NCBI RefSeq assembly: GCF_002443255.2
Contig: NW_019211454.1
Location: forward strand, 58,725,601-58,789,600
DNA length: 64,000 nt
DNA from: Varroa destructor
Taxonomy: Eukaryota > Arthropoda > Arachnida > Mesostigmata > Varroidae
Direction: 5' to 3'
Below, piece by piece: positions 26,501 to 37,900 of this stretch. Every line of letters begins with the position of its first letter. The first letter of the stretch is position 1. The translations under genes and the position numbers were made by a program. The notes below the pieces were generated by a model. The model saw only the letters and a list, made by a program, of their open reading frames with translations, searched no databases and was not told the origin of the DNA.

Positions 26501-28538
26501 ACTTGTATTTACCAATCAAATTTACAACACGCCTAAAAGTTTTCTTTGGACAATTCAGCAGTCTCGCTTAGCGGCTATGTGACAGTAAGTTAACTTCATT
26601 AACTTCAGGAGATACCTTGAGTCCTTTAAAAGCATGTGTAGCTCCCGCAATAATTACGTGACGGAGGACTACGCCTTAAGCTCAGCGCTACATGCAAAAG
26701 CTACATGCAATCTATGCCTCATCGGGCCAAAAAGGAAACTATCAGAAGATTTGGGCTAAATCAAGCCGGAATCCACACGCTTTTCAACGTTTTGAAGTTA
26801 GTGGACTTGTTGAACATATCGGGGATCTGAGACAACTTTCATTTTGCATGATGACACGTCAACGGCGCTACGTGCTGTTATGTGGTAACAATCGCTGAAC
26901 ACCTTCATGTAGATACACAATACCCACATTTTTTGTCCTCTGTTTCCTTCATCCTTAACCTCCTAGTTTTGTTCTTTCTAGCCCAGTGCTGCATGCAAAC
27001 AGTTTGCATACAGTTTAGTTAGGTTTAAGGTAATCCTTTACCGTTTCAAAGTAAGGTAGGTCGAGCTGTTCAGACTCCTAGTAGACGAGTCAGGAACGCC
27101 TCAAACGCCACGGGACATACTCTTTAGAAAAAATAGCTTTTCTTAGTAGTTTGGAAAGGTACACCGCAGGACTAAGGACAGAATGCATGTCTCATAACAA
27201 AGTACCTATCATTAAAATGAATTATACTTTAACAACTAGCGCTAAAATAAACTAGAGAAACAGGCCGATCAGTTGACTCCCCATCCATCTTCTAACGGTC
27301 CAATTTTTATTCAGGGTAGTTTTTACATTGAATAATGAAGCACATATGTAAGTCTTTTAGATGTCCAGCTAGTAAACAACAAAAGTGAAATTGATGCGAG
27401 CTTTGAACGCAACGTTCAAGTTATTTGCTCTTGTATGGGCTTAGTTATAAGAAAATGTCCTCACTTTGATCTAAAACAAAACAAAGGTATAATTTAATAT
27501 GAGAGCGGATGAGACAAGGCGACTTTTTATGACGCGATAATGAGCTAAGATAAAAACATGTTTTTTATACTTATTGTAATGGAAGACTACGCGAAGCATC
27601 ATCGTCCATATTAGGATTGCAGACCAAAGGTCTTTGCTATTTTTTTAACACTAAATATGAAGATGTAGACACACCGTGAGGACAGGCTGTAATCGACCGC
27701 ACGTGCTAATTTATAGGCATTAGTCGTCCTAAAGTAGGCTTGAAAATACTTATACTAGACTTTTTCATTTGGATAATCCCTGAGAAATAAGTAAACAGAA
27801 GACTGGGATAATTACATTAAAGCCACAATTCGTACTCAAAATTGACACAGGTGTTGTCTAGGCAACCAATTCAACTGGCTCTCTGTTCAGTCAACGATGT
27901 TTTTCAAATGCTGCCGTGTTGTGTGAACTTTGTTTGTAGCAGACGACCAGAGGGCCTGATGAAGACTGACAGGCTTTACTGCTTATTAAGCTCCTATGAA
28001 CAAATTAGGCGCCTGGGTAAGATAGAAACTAGCTAAAACAAGAGCTGTGAACCTCTTTATTTTGTAGAAACATGCTGCTTTTAAGCTATTAAAAGCTGCG
28101 AATGTGACACGGTACCATGGACGGCTGAGAGCCTGACTAGAAAGTTTCAAATCACTTGTTCAAGTCTCGCCATGCAAGACATTCCACGCGATCCAGGGGT
28201 AACGGACATTAATTAAGACTAATGAATAGGAACTTTCAAACGAAGCTCTCTGCCTTCAAATGAGAAGGAAACGTGGCAGCCTACGAACTCTCGCTGGCCG
28301 GCTTCAGCAGAGCTGCCTGCTAAAAAAATCTCTAACAGTGGCTTTCTCGTGGTAAATGTTTACACGACTATAGAGGCGACGGGACGTCTAACTTGAACCA
28401 CTTTGAAAAGCATCACTTATTTGCATCATTCTGCACCGGCTTACTATTGCAATGTCGAACAACTGTGTGCTACGAATATGCCATTGTCAACAAGCAACTC
28501 AGCTTACACACAGAGAGAGACTCCGATTGGACCTACAC
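17595..28538. other. Long stretch without a recognisable gene
   Basis: Apart from the hairpin at 18125-18180, purine-rich runs near 20.71-20.74 and 22.79-22.82 kb, and a short GACC run near 23.46 kb, I see no supported feature. Open frames at 20.30-20.57 kb and 23.3-23.9 kb lack recognisable protein content. A 17-base identity links 19.91 and 22.57 kb (see findings). Confidence 0.45.
18125..18180. repeat. 26-bp near-perfect hairpin with 4-base loop
   Basis: The left arm 18125-18150 and right arm 18155-18180 pair over 26 positions. There are 23 Watson-Crick pairs, two G-T (G-U in RNA) pairs and one A-C mismatch, around the loop CTTT. The flanks do not extend the stem. It may be a microRNA-like precursor, a tiny foldback element, or a chance palindrome. 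Confidence 0.8.
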
Positions 28539-28638
28539 NNNNNNNNNNNNNNNNNNNNNNNNNNNNNNNNNNNNNNNNNNNNNNNNNNNNNNNNNNNNNN
28601 NNNNNNNNNNNNNNNNNNNNNNNNNNNNNNNNNNNNNN
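28539..28638. other. Assembly gap of 100 N
   Basis: Exactly 100 undetermined bases, the usual placeholder for a gap of unknown size. Sequence on either side need not be adjacent in the genome. Confidence 0.99.
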
Positions 28639-29656
28639 ATATAAAATCTATTTATTGTAATTTCTTTGCAAAAGATCTAAATTTAGGTTTTACTATTCCT
28701 ATCCATGTATCCGCTATTATCAACTTTAACTTTGAATAACTTCAATTTAATTGGCTAGCGCAATATGGACCAGTTATGGATTGCGCAAATCACGACTAAA
28801 GCATCGTATAGAACTGCTTTAGCTGTCGTATATATATACTAACGATGATCCCTAACAGGAACTTCGTAGCACGTCACATATTCAAAGGATAGATGTAGAT
28901 CACAGATACGAGCTAGATATGGCCTTACCTCTGGTAATGTTGAAGTTGCAGGCCCGATTGCCCTGCCGTCGACTTAACTAAGTTGATTGATAAACCGTTA
29001 ATGGTTAAGTAGGTAGGTCTGACTCCCAAATTACTTTAAAAGGTCTCAAGTTTGAATCGATTTCTCCGAAGCAGCTCACCCTTCCATTCCTAATATAGGA
29101 GCAAGTGGTATACTTATCATACTGAGCTATAGTGTATGAGCTACGAGCCCACTAATGACAATAAATAGTGCACTGCACGAGTTATTACAGGTCGAATTTT
29201 TTGCCAAAACTGAAGTCTTTTAGCTTCAACAGAAGGACACATCTTAACGTAATGGCTAAGACCATCTCTAAGTATCTAATAAGCATCGAAGTATAGTTTT
29301 CATTTCTGGTCATATAACAGCGCCGACTGGTCCTGCTACACAATCGATAGTTGGATAAAAATCTCTAGGAATATCCGAGCATCAATTATATTTATTCTTG
29401 ACATCGGACGTATTTTTAGGCAGGACGATAGTTTTCGTCGCTTTCTCCTGGAAAATCGATGAAATTATCGACATACGTATGAGTCATGGAACTACGGTAT
29501 GTCACCCCGAAGTTCTCCTATGGCAAGTTGCAAGATGGTACTATGCCTTTTTGCAGGCTAATAATATTTTGTTACCAATGTGACGATCATTTTTGCCCAG
29601 ATTGTATCCTTTCCCTTCTAGTTCAAGGTAGAAGATGCTGGATTTTGTCAGCCAGG

Positions 29657-29736
29657 TTAACGTCGTGCGATGCTAGACCACAAAAGCATCAGACGAAGCA
29701 AGCCACCATAATGCCCTGCAGTATTTCGAAAGAAAC
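29657..29736 (-). CDS. MCT-like gene, terminal exon
   Basis: Acceptor ATTTTAG is followed by a frame reading FFRNTAGHYGGLLRLMLLW and a short basic tail, ending at TAA (29657-29659). The Phe-Arg ... Gly-x-Tyr-x-x-Leu pattern is that of the loop 11-12 and start of helix 12. Helix 12 looks short. It needs a one-base phase from the previous exon, which the helix 11 reading does not offer. Confidence 0.55.
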
Positions 29737-32700
29737 CTAAAATATTCGAAGAATGACTTCATGCGTGAACGACGGACACTGGGTTGCTGGCAGTGACAGC
29801 TCGTATGAAAGCAACTGTTTCAAAGACAGTGGTGCTTATGCTAGATACCAGGACTTTAACTATATGAAGAATATGGCCTGCCTGTTACTCTAAATGTAAC
29901 ATAATACTTGAATGTATGTAGAAGAAATGGTCGACCGAGGCCAGTAGCACCCGCTGCGGAGCCCATTCAACCAATATACATCGCAATATGGGATAGATTA
30001 TCAGCGTAGTCATCCACCAGTACAGTGACAATGACAATAGGAGTTCCTAAGCTGAAGCCAATTGCCATACAAAGCAATAACATAGCAGGGAAACCTGTGA
30101 AAAGCATGATTTGATTGCGCAAGTCGTGGTGTTAGTGTTTTCCGAAAGAGTAAAAACATCATTTCGTTTTAGCGAATGTATAATAGACATATTGTGAAAC
30201 ACTTTTGGGAATCCACTGTATTATAATCAAATTCGAATAGGACGTCTATTTCGTTCAAAGTGTCCGACTTGAAAATCATAGGAATACAAGATCAATACCT
30301 GTGACAAATGCCGCAGCCGATAAGCAAACTCCAAACGTAATGGAAGCGCATCCGATGACGACCGGACGAGACACGATGCCCATGTCCGAAACAAATCCTA
30401 CCGAGAGACGGCCTGCATGGTCAGATTTACAAAAAAAAAAAAAAAAGCAACTGCTGCTGAGCTCGACATGACTATGATTCAACTGATTCAGGTTAGTTTG
30501 TATGACATATCCTAGTTAATTATACCATGATACGGATACATACAGACACAATGGAGTAAACAATTATTATAGGGTAGTAGGCTTGATTAGGCATGACAGT
30601 GATCAAATGACGAACTCTGTAAAGCCAGGCTATGTTTTTCTATTATATTGTACAGTTAGGATTAGCAGTATATTTATAAGCGATGACGTTAATTTAATAA
30701 CAAACCTGCAATATCACGGAGGGCAAATCCCCAAAGAAGATAAATCGCTTTGTGAGCTTCAACCTTGGAATGGTCAAGCATAAAAGTCTGGAAAACGGTG
30801 CTACAATGGATCAACATAACGTATGTCAATCCTACGACATAAATTAGCGTTCTGGAAACAAGATCCACTTGAGGGGTTGCTCGGGCCTGTAAATGTTGCA
30901 GTTATTTGTATTCAAATCAGGTAACAATATCTCAAATAAAGCTACAGAAATTATGCCAATCATAGTGAGCAGTATTTCCGCTTGAGCATCGAAGTTAAAT
31001 TAGGGCAGTTATTAGTAATAGGAACTAACATATATGCTTAATTATAACCTGATGATAATCTGAGGCATAAGTTATGTCCACTCGCAAAATATATGAGCAA
31101 GAGCCCAAAGGAAAAGAGGCCGCTTGCGCACTCTCACTACAGCATACCCGGCCGCCGTGGCATGAGAACTTTCATAATCCTCATTAATTTCGAAGTCCTG
31201 TTCTGGAGCGCACTCCATCGAGATTGCGGGGGCAAACAAAGAGATCGGTACTGAGATAGCTGAAGCGTTTTGACGCAGTCGTAATCGATGATTAGAGCTG
31301 ATCGACTCCCGGCGAGATGATGATAAGCCACCTAATGGACTCATAAAGATGCAGCTCTGTAAGCTATGCTGGGGATTATGCTAAAAGTTCTTAGATCTTT
31401 CAGATAACCTGTATCGGTGCTAAACCTTGACCGGTAGTGCAAGACACATATTAGAAAGCTTCTTTTTTTCTATTTCAAAGTCAAAACGGTTGTATACTAA
31501 TTCTGATCAGATATGTATAAATATATACTTGCCTGAGTAAACTGCAGTAGTTTCAGTCGATACTGAAACCGATTTGATCGAATCGCGACGAGGCCCCCAC
31601 TGATGGTCTGCATTTCGTCTCCATTGGCGGCTCTCTGTTAAGCCTTCGAGCACATATTTATGATATATGCTTAAAAAGTAGATAAGAGCATCGTACCAAT
31701 CGAATGGGTGTCGTAAAATGTGTTTTCGAGGCAAAATTCATGAAGACGGGATTTAATGGCCAAAATCTATATTTAGTTAGCTTCGAATCACTTTAATACA
31801 CGGTTCCTATAAGTGTCAGCATTCTAATTAACTTTGTTAATAAAAACAACGAGAATAAAAACAACGAGAAGTTTGATATACACTAAATCACCGATTTATC
31901 ACCGGAAGTCAGTTAGAATCAAAACATGACAACTGACCCTCAGAGGTCCGAGAATACGATGACATTCTTTACTTGAACAGCCTTGCGCTCCGTAGCACCA
32001 AATGCAGTCCCTACATAGTATTGGTATACGGTACACGTATCGTTATTATTACCCCCTGGTGCGTACTTCGACTGTTAGTTAAAACGTAAGTTAAATTGAC
32101 GACTGCGGAACTATTGAAAGTTCACCTTACTTGACATTACGCATTGTGAAATTAAGAAAGATTGCTAATGAGAGCAATTAAGTTTATTATAATTAATTAA
32201 GTTATTATCGTTTTATAATAAAATTATTAGTATCATGATAATAATTAATACTGATGCGTCGGATTGCACAGTAACTACTGAGATTGAGGCAGTCGAAGTA
32301 TCGCGAGTAAAATTAACAGAGGTGGTTGAAATAGTTATTTTAGCCAGCTTATCTAACTATGCCCATTGTTCTATGGTAATATAGGTGGGTAAGTTATTCC
32401 TTATCCCCGACCAAAGCGGACGTCTAATTTAAGCTCGCGTTTAAGTTGAAGGGCGATCTTAAATTAATGCCCGAACATTGATGCTGTTGTTGAAGTTCCG
32501 CACGCTAGCATGTTCTATCTATATTGTTAACTTATTAATGTTCGGGCTATATTATATGACATAAGTTGTAAGATATCAGCTTAGAAGTGAAGAAGAATTG
32601 CTCTCATATATATATATATATATACGTGTAGATTTTTTCATACAACGCTAAACATTTCGTTCGGTATAAAAATCCACTATGAAAGAAAGGTTCATATTTA

Positions 32701-34936
32701 TTCTATGTTGAAAACGTGAAGACGGCGAGGCTTATCTCCGTTCGGCCATTTACGTTCGGCTATCTACTTAGCAATAACAAAAAATGGATTAAGAAAAAAG
32801 TTGCCGTTTTCTTTTTTTTTTCTAAAAAAGGGTTTTTGTAAGCGAAGGACACTAAGGCAACCCAATTTGGGGCAACGGAATACCACACAGTCATTAGCAA
32901 CCAAGGTTCCCTCCATCCAGCAAAGGGTTGATTTAAACATGATTATAACGATTTTTTGCAATGATACGAACTCACTTCCAGGACGCCAACGTCCGGTACA
33001 TGAAAGCTGGCGTCCTGTTGATCTGTTGCGCGTATGCGTATCGCAACCAGGAACAGACAAAGCCTCCCTGTTCTCGTCGCCACCTCTTCCCCCGGCGGCC
33101 TCTACATCTTCATCCATCCCTTCCTGAACTGGCTAAAAAAAGCCAAAGAACAATAACGAGCTTGGACAATACACTTTACGAAAGATAAAAGAATCTTACC
33201 CAGGTTAACTTAGTTAACTTACCGTTGAAGAGCGTGGAAATGGTTGGCCAGAAGTCGTCTTTTGGGTACCACTGAAATATGTGTAAAGGTTGTATGCAAA
33301 GGCTTTTTCATAAATGATCCTTATCTATTCCCCTAAATCAGTAATCAATGTTCTGAGCCAATTATCTGGGTGTCAATCTTGCGGGTACTGTGGCGCCAAC
33401 TAGCGATAAGCTTGGGAACATTTCCATTCTACGAAATTGCCATCTTCGTTAGTTAAGACAGTGATATCGCGGCCAAATAACCTGCGTTCATTTAAAGCCC
33501 TTCCTTTCTGTTACTTTAAATGTCTTCATTTGTCTTATGAAAAACACCAAACACTTAATAGAAAAGTAACAAAATAATATATTAAGATTATTCTAATTTC
33601 GTAACCATGATGCTACTGTCAAAAAGGAGGGATGGGAGAATTTTCTAAAAGAGTAAATACCGGCTTATTTAATTTTTTTTAGATTACAATTGCGAATTCA
33701 TCTAGTAAGTGTATTATTTGGAATTAAGCATACCTACTCGACATTGAGCTCGGGGGCATTCTAATCAATAGGGCGCAGGCTATAGCGTGTGATATCATGG
33801 CCCCGAGCAGAGTAATTCCCGCGTGAAATCCCAGACTAAACATGACGTGCTCGAGGAAATTCAGAAGGAACAATGACCTCAGCGAAGAGCCCGTATAGAT
33901 TATATCGCTGGCCACCACCTATCGAATAAAAGTGACTGCACATTTCATAGATAACTCTAGTTAAATGAATGTCTATTCATACCACTGATAAAGACACTTA
34001 TGTTTAATGTTTCGATCTTTTGCGAGTAGAGACGATGAGTCACACGTCCTCATTGCCATTATTCCGTTCCGCTAGAATCGCTTTATATATTTATTATACC
34101 TACTTAAATAGATGGTAAACAAAGCGTTGACACACCTTCACTTACGGGTAAAACTAGCTGTATATAAATTAAATAGCTATATATACACACGCTGAAATCT
34201 TTCAGTAATTGTCAGTTAGTTAATTCAGACCTTCTTCTGGAGGTTCAAACTCGACAAATGTAAAAAGTTATCTATACTTTTTGCTTGCTGACGGAAAAAT
34301 ATTAATTTCGAGATTTTAAAGAATAAGAAAAAAATTACCACATTCATGCTACTATTGTATGTAACAAAAATATCGGCTACCCTTATTTTTTTATGTATTC
34401 GTCATATGGGCGACGATATTTAGAAAATGGTATCTACCTTATTGTTGTCTAGCAGACAGCCACGGCGGACATGTTAAGATTAAGACCAACACTTCGTCCA
34501 CATTGTTTCTTTGTGGATAAAAATTCGCTTTTATCCTTATATGCAACTTGCTAAGTAGCAGTATTTTTCTTTGTGTCATCAAGCGCATTAAATTATTCGT
34601 TACCAATCCTATCTTAAATAAATAGCCGAACATTTTAGCTGAGAGATTTGTTAGAAAAGGTCTGTCAATACGTGATGAACGCTTCCGTATTTCGAAAAAA
34701 AGAATATATGTTTCAAGTGCGGTATTAAGAAAGGGCAAGCTGAATGCACAGAGATGTTACAAGGAAATTAATATGGAATGACATCGACTCACCATGAAGG
34801 ACTTGACAAACAATTGTAAACTTATTAACGTCATCAGCGAAGTAACAAGCTGTTATCGCGGCGCACGAAATGGCGGACCCAATTAAGGCAATGCAACGAG
34901 GCCCGAATCGACTTGTTAAACAGCCAGTTATCAAAC
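29657..34936 (-). CDS. Monocarboxylate-transporter-like MFS gene (SLC16 type), probably damaged or incompletely resolved
   Basis: This is a multi-exon membrane transporter on the minus strand. SLC16-type proteins move lactate, pyruvate or similar small molecules across the plasma membrane with twelve helices. Clear exons, from 5' to 3', are 34936-34793, 33918-33734, 30886-30706, 30412-30299, about 30094-29920 and 29736-29657. A loop exon is likely at 31356 to about 31150. Family marks are the loop 2-3 motif TSRFGPR, the loop 8-9 motif GRLSVGFVSDMG, and a helix 10 segment ending VTVLVDDY. The phases of 30886-30706, 30412-30299 and 30094 agree. Problems: TGA at 29967-29969 lies in frame between helices 10 and 11, the last exon does not join in phase after helix 11, and no exon was found for helix 1 or for helix 4 to early helix 5. 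The cargo cannot be deduced. It may be a pseudogene, or sequencing or assembly errors may be responsible. Confidence 0.75.
29920..30094 (-). CDS. MCT-like gene, exon for helices 10-11 with in-frame TGA
   Basis: Acceptor TTCACAG joins in phase to helix 9. Helix 10 is GFPAMLLLCMAIGFSLG, followed by TPIVIVTVLVDDY. The frame meets TGA at 29967-29969 and then continues with MGSAAGATGLGRPFLL, which matches helix 11 of the family. Protein-like sequence on both sides of the stop argues for a nonsense change. A weak donor (ATTG|GTTGAA) just before the stop would join in phase to the last exon, skipping helix 11. The 3' end is not firmly fixed. Confidence 0.7.
30299..30412 (-). CDS. MCT-like gene, exon for loop 8-9 and helix 9
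   Basis: Acceptor CATGCAG, donor CACAG|GTATTG, 114 bp. It encodes GRLSVGFVSDMG, the second MFS signature, then helix 9 (PVVIGCASITFGVCLSAAAF). An A-rich tract sits just upstream of the acceptor. The phases fit both neighbours. Confidence 0.85.
30706..30886 (-). CDS. MCT-like gene, exon for helices 7-8
   Basis: Acceptor TTTACAG, donor TTGCAG|GTTTG, 181 bp, phase 0 in and one base out. It encodes helix 7 (TLIYVVGLTYVMLIHC), a short outer loop, and helix 8 ending WGFALRDIAG. It joins in phase to the next exon, recreating the family's D-I-x-G-R-L motif across the splice. Confidence 0.8.
31150..31356 (-). CDS. MCT-like gene, probable central cytoplasmic loop exon
   Basis: Acceptor TTACAG at 31357-31362 is followed by an open, hydrophilic Ser/Arg/Glu-rich frame without membrane segments, as expected for the loop between helices 6 and 7. 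The donor is uncertain (phase-0 candidates near 31125-31150). Another loop piece may lie at about 31652-31545 but could not be joined in phase. Confidence 0.4.
31840..31869. repeat. Tandem duplication of a 15-base unit
   Basis: ATAAAAACAACGAGA occurs twice head to tail, within an intron of the transporter-like gene. Confidence 0.85.
32606..32624. repeat. AT dinucleotide tract
   Basis: About nine AT units in a transporter intron. Confidence 0.9.
32979..33017. repeat. 10-bp inverted repeat, hairpin
   Basis: CAGGACGCCA and its exact reverse complement are separated by 19 bases. It lies in a GC-rich patch within a transporter intron, in a zone open on both strands (32764-33127). Confidence 0.75.
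33734..33918 (-). CDS. MCT-like gene, exon for helices 5-6
   Basis: Acceptor CGATAG, donor GTAG|GTATGC, 185 bp. Helix 5 starts at TGSSLRSLFLLNF. Helix 6 (AGITLLGAMISHAIACALLI) ends in RMPP, the usual start of the large cytoplasmic loop in this family. It starts in phase 0, which does not match the one-base end of the preceding exon, so an exon in between is missing from my model. Confidence 0.75.
34793..34936 (-). CDS. MCT-like gene, exon for loop 2-3 to start of helix 4
   Basis: Acceptor TTCAG, donor CATG|GTGAGT. It encodes GLITGCLTSRFGPR, the MFS loop 2-3 signature, then hydrophobic helix 3 (CIALIGSAISCAAITACYF) and the start of helix 4. It starts with two bases and ends with one base of split codons. 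The frame stays open upstream to about 35050, so the true 5' boundary could be further out. Confidence 0.75.
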
Positions 34937-37900
34937 CTGAATCGTAAGTATGGTCATAATTAGAAAAGACTCGCTCTACAGTTAATGGTGTGTTAAGTAG
35001 CAAACTAATCGGATATTCTGTACCAGATCGGGCACCATTAGCATCGCCATTTTAAAGGAAAACATCGGTCAGACATTATTCTTGGCGTGAGCTCGAAACT
35101 ATATTTCCACAAATGGCTTAATGTAATCTTTCTACAACGAGGCTGTTGACGTAGTATTGATCCATGTGAAATCATCAGCGACTTACAACTTGCGTTCCAT
35201 CAACTTTCAGTCCTCTAAAACGAGAGGCGCCGCGATGTATGACCGACAAACAGACACATACGCAACAAGGGTCCATTCCAGAAGAAAAATCTAGATGATC
35301 CACACTGGTAGAGTGCAAAGGTTTATCTAGTGGTAAATAACAGTATTGGATTGTTAAGCAAAGCAACCTACGGCAGTTAGCACCCCACATATAGTCTAAT
35401 ATAAGACAGTGTTTACACTTCCAACTGGTATCATTAACTATTGTTACGAGCCTACATGTTTATGACCTTGACCGTTCCTGACTGGATGGTTTCGAGCAAC
35501 ATAGATTCGACCTGACCTGACAAACTGGAGCTAGCGCCGACCAAAGAGGGTGGCCACGATGCACCTGCTTGTGAGGCGTCGTAGAACTCAATGACGTTCA
35601 GAAATAAAATGCTCCCTGACCCTTATACTGCCAGGGTGAAGAAATTCAGTAGCGAGCAGGCCGCTGCAATAGCCCAACTTCATGAACAGTCAGGGCCGGC
35701 GCAGTAACGATCATATAGGGACTGTGTCTTATAGTATCTCGTTGTGGTCTTCTTGATCCCATTAGTCTTCGGTACGTCTATGGTCAGCTTAGCTTGTGGA
35801 GACATGTGGGTCATTCTAGTGGTAAGGCTTTCTTGAGGTGAAGTTGGGATCATTGTCCATTTGCGTTTCGTTCGGATTGGTATTGTTTGTCCCTATTTCA
35901 ACATCGAGTACTTGTAGCTTAGCTGTTTCCAAATAGCATATTTATGTTTTCGATATATGTTGACACACTTCTTGCGAGCTTCGCTTCGGGATGTCCGTGT
36001 GTTTAGATTGACTTTCGTTCGTAACCGCTGCGTTCACGTTTCATTTTACCATAATTATTGATTGGTTGGCATTCGTTCGAAACTGTCTGTAAGCAATACG
36101 ATGTTCTAGCTTCCAAGGTAAAACCTGATTGGATGATTTGTCTTGTTAGTGCAATCGAATGGCTAGATATCAAGTACTCTTCGCTGGCGGTGGTACACAT
36201 CCTCAGCATATTAATGCCGTAAGTAGACGACGAAATTGACTCCGCACCTGAAGGCGGCTCCGTTGAACTAGTCAAAAAAGGATTTTTCTATTATTACACG
36301 GTATATTTGAGAGCTATATGTCAAGGGAGCCTAGAAAAGTTTCACAACTATGCAATATCAACAGCCTATGCCTTCTACTTACTACGCGAGGACATGACCA
36401 CTCGTTGCAACGGGTACCTAACATTTGCAGGTACTCGCACATTGGTTAAGCGTAACCTTTATAGGAATGCATTTTTAGATTATACAGCTCAGGTGAAGTT
36501 AAAATAATAAAAGCCCATATCTGGATTCAAAAAATCTAGATACGTAACGACACAGGCATTCTCTGCCTGACGTAATCACTGAATGGCCTGGCCCCTATCC
36601 AAAACCCCAACCAGCTTACAAGTCATTTGAACGAACTCCTTTTCAAATTTGCGACTACTTCTAATAGAGACCGTGCGTAGAGCGATATTTGGGGAGGATA
36701 GCACCCCCAAGTATCCCTCCCTCTAAAAAAATAACGAATCAATGAAAGCCAAAAAGTTTAAAATGTTTAGAAAAACGCAAAACGATAAACAACCTTATCT
36801 GGCCAATTTGGCAGACAGCCGTTTCTCTCTTCTCTACAGCAGCTGCTAATTTCAGCATTAAAATTCTCGATAATCAGAGACGGCTTTTTGAGCTATTTTG
36901 ATAAGTTTGGGAGCTTTTTCAATCTAATTCCTATTCTAGATTGTCCAGTTTGCCCCATGGAAAGATTCTACGAAATCTTCCTCGAAACCCGTTGAGGACC
37001 AGCAGCAATGTACACCGTCGATCTTGAGCCACTGAAAAGAATTATAATCCTGGCGAGGTCAATATTACGCTGAGACACTAATCAATACCTTCTCATGAAG
37101 TCATTTTCCGAAAATGGGTCTCGGTCTTAGTCTATGTGTTCCCATATGTCTACGCTCCATTTACAATAAGCTTTACAATAGTGCCACAGACATCAGATGA
37201 GCAAACCTTGAAAAACAACAGATAGCACTTTGAAGACTCTATCAGTTTACATAGATTACTCTGTATAGTAAAAAGGATTATTGATTAACATTAAAAGAAA
37301 GGTATCTCGCTATCGGTCACGAATCAGTACTACAAAAAAGATGTTATATTTAGCTTCACATCAGGTCTCACAGCATTCGAACCTGGTTAGTCCACAAAAC
37401 GATTATTATTTAGTAGTATAATATTTGAGAGTATCTATTGGTTCCTATATTTCGTAGGTTAGGTATTCTTTTACGCACTAATTCTAAGGGCATAGGTATT
37501 ATAGAGTTTCTACCATGATTCTCTTCAATTTCTTTATTTGCTTCTAGTGAAACGACGCTTTTCAATTGGTTAATGTAGGCAAAGCTTCAGAGGTTTGCAA
37601 AATCAAACGAAGAATACACATCGCCCTGACGTGACGCACGTTTACAACTATAGGGACATAAATAAATACCTGTTCTCAGTAGACACAGCCAATCACAGAT
37701 GTTGCGTCCTTCCCTAGGGCTTAACAGCTAAAAGGAACGCGGATTTCTTTTTGGCTTGGCTGGACTTCCAAGCAAGGAAACCTAACACATTTGGTTCAAA
37801 CAGAATTGCATTGCGCCTTTATACATCTACATTGAATCTACACGCGACTCCCTACTTTGCGACGCGTGTCTCAGTCAGGGGTTTGTCTGGAAAAGTGTTT

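Noticed and set aside
32764..33127. Open frames on both strands over 0.35 kb, including a minus frame starting MDEDVEAAGG
   Set aside because: It sits inside a transporter intron, both strands are open, the products look unnatural, and a hairpin plus homopolymer runs explain the lack of stops.
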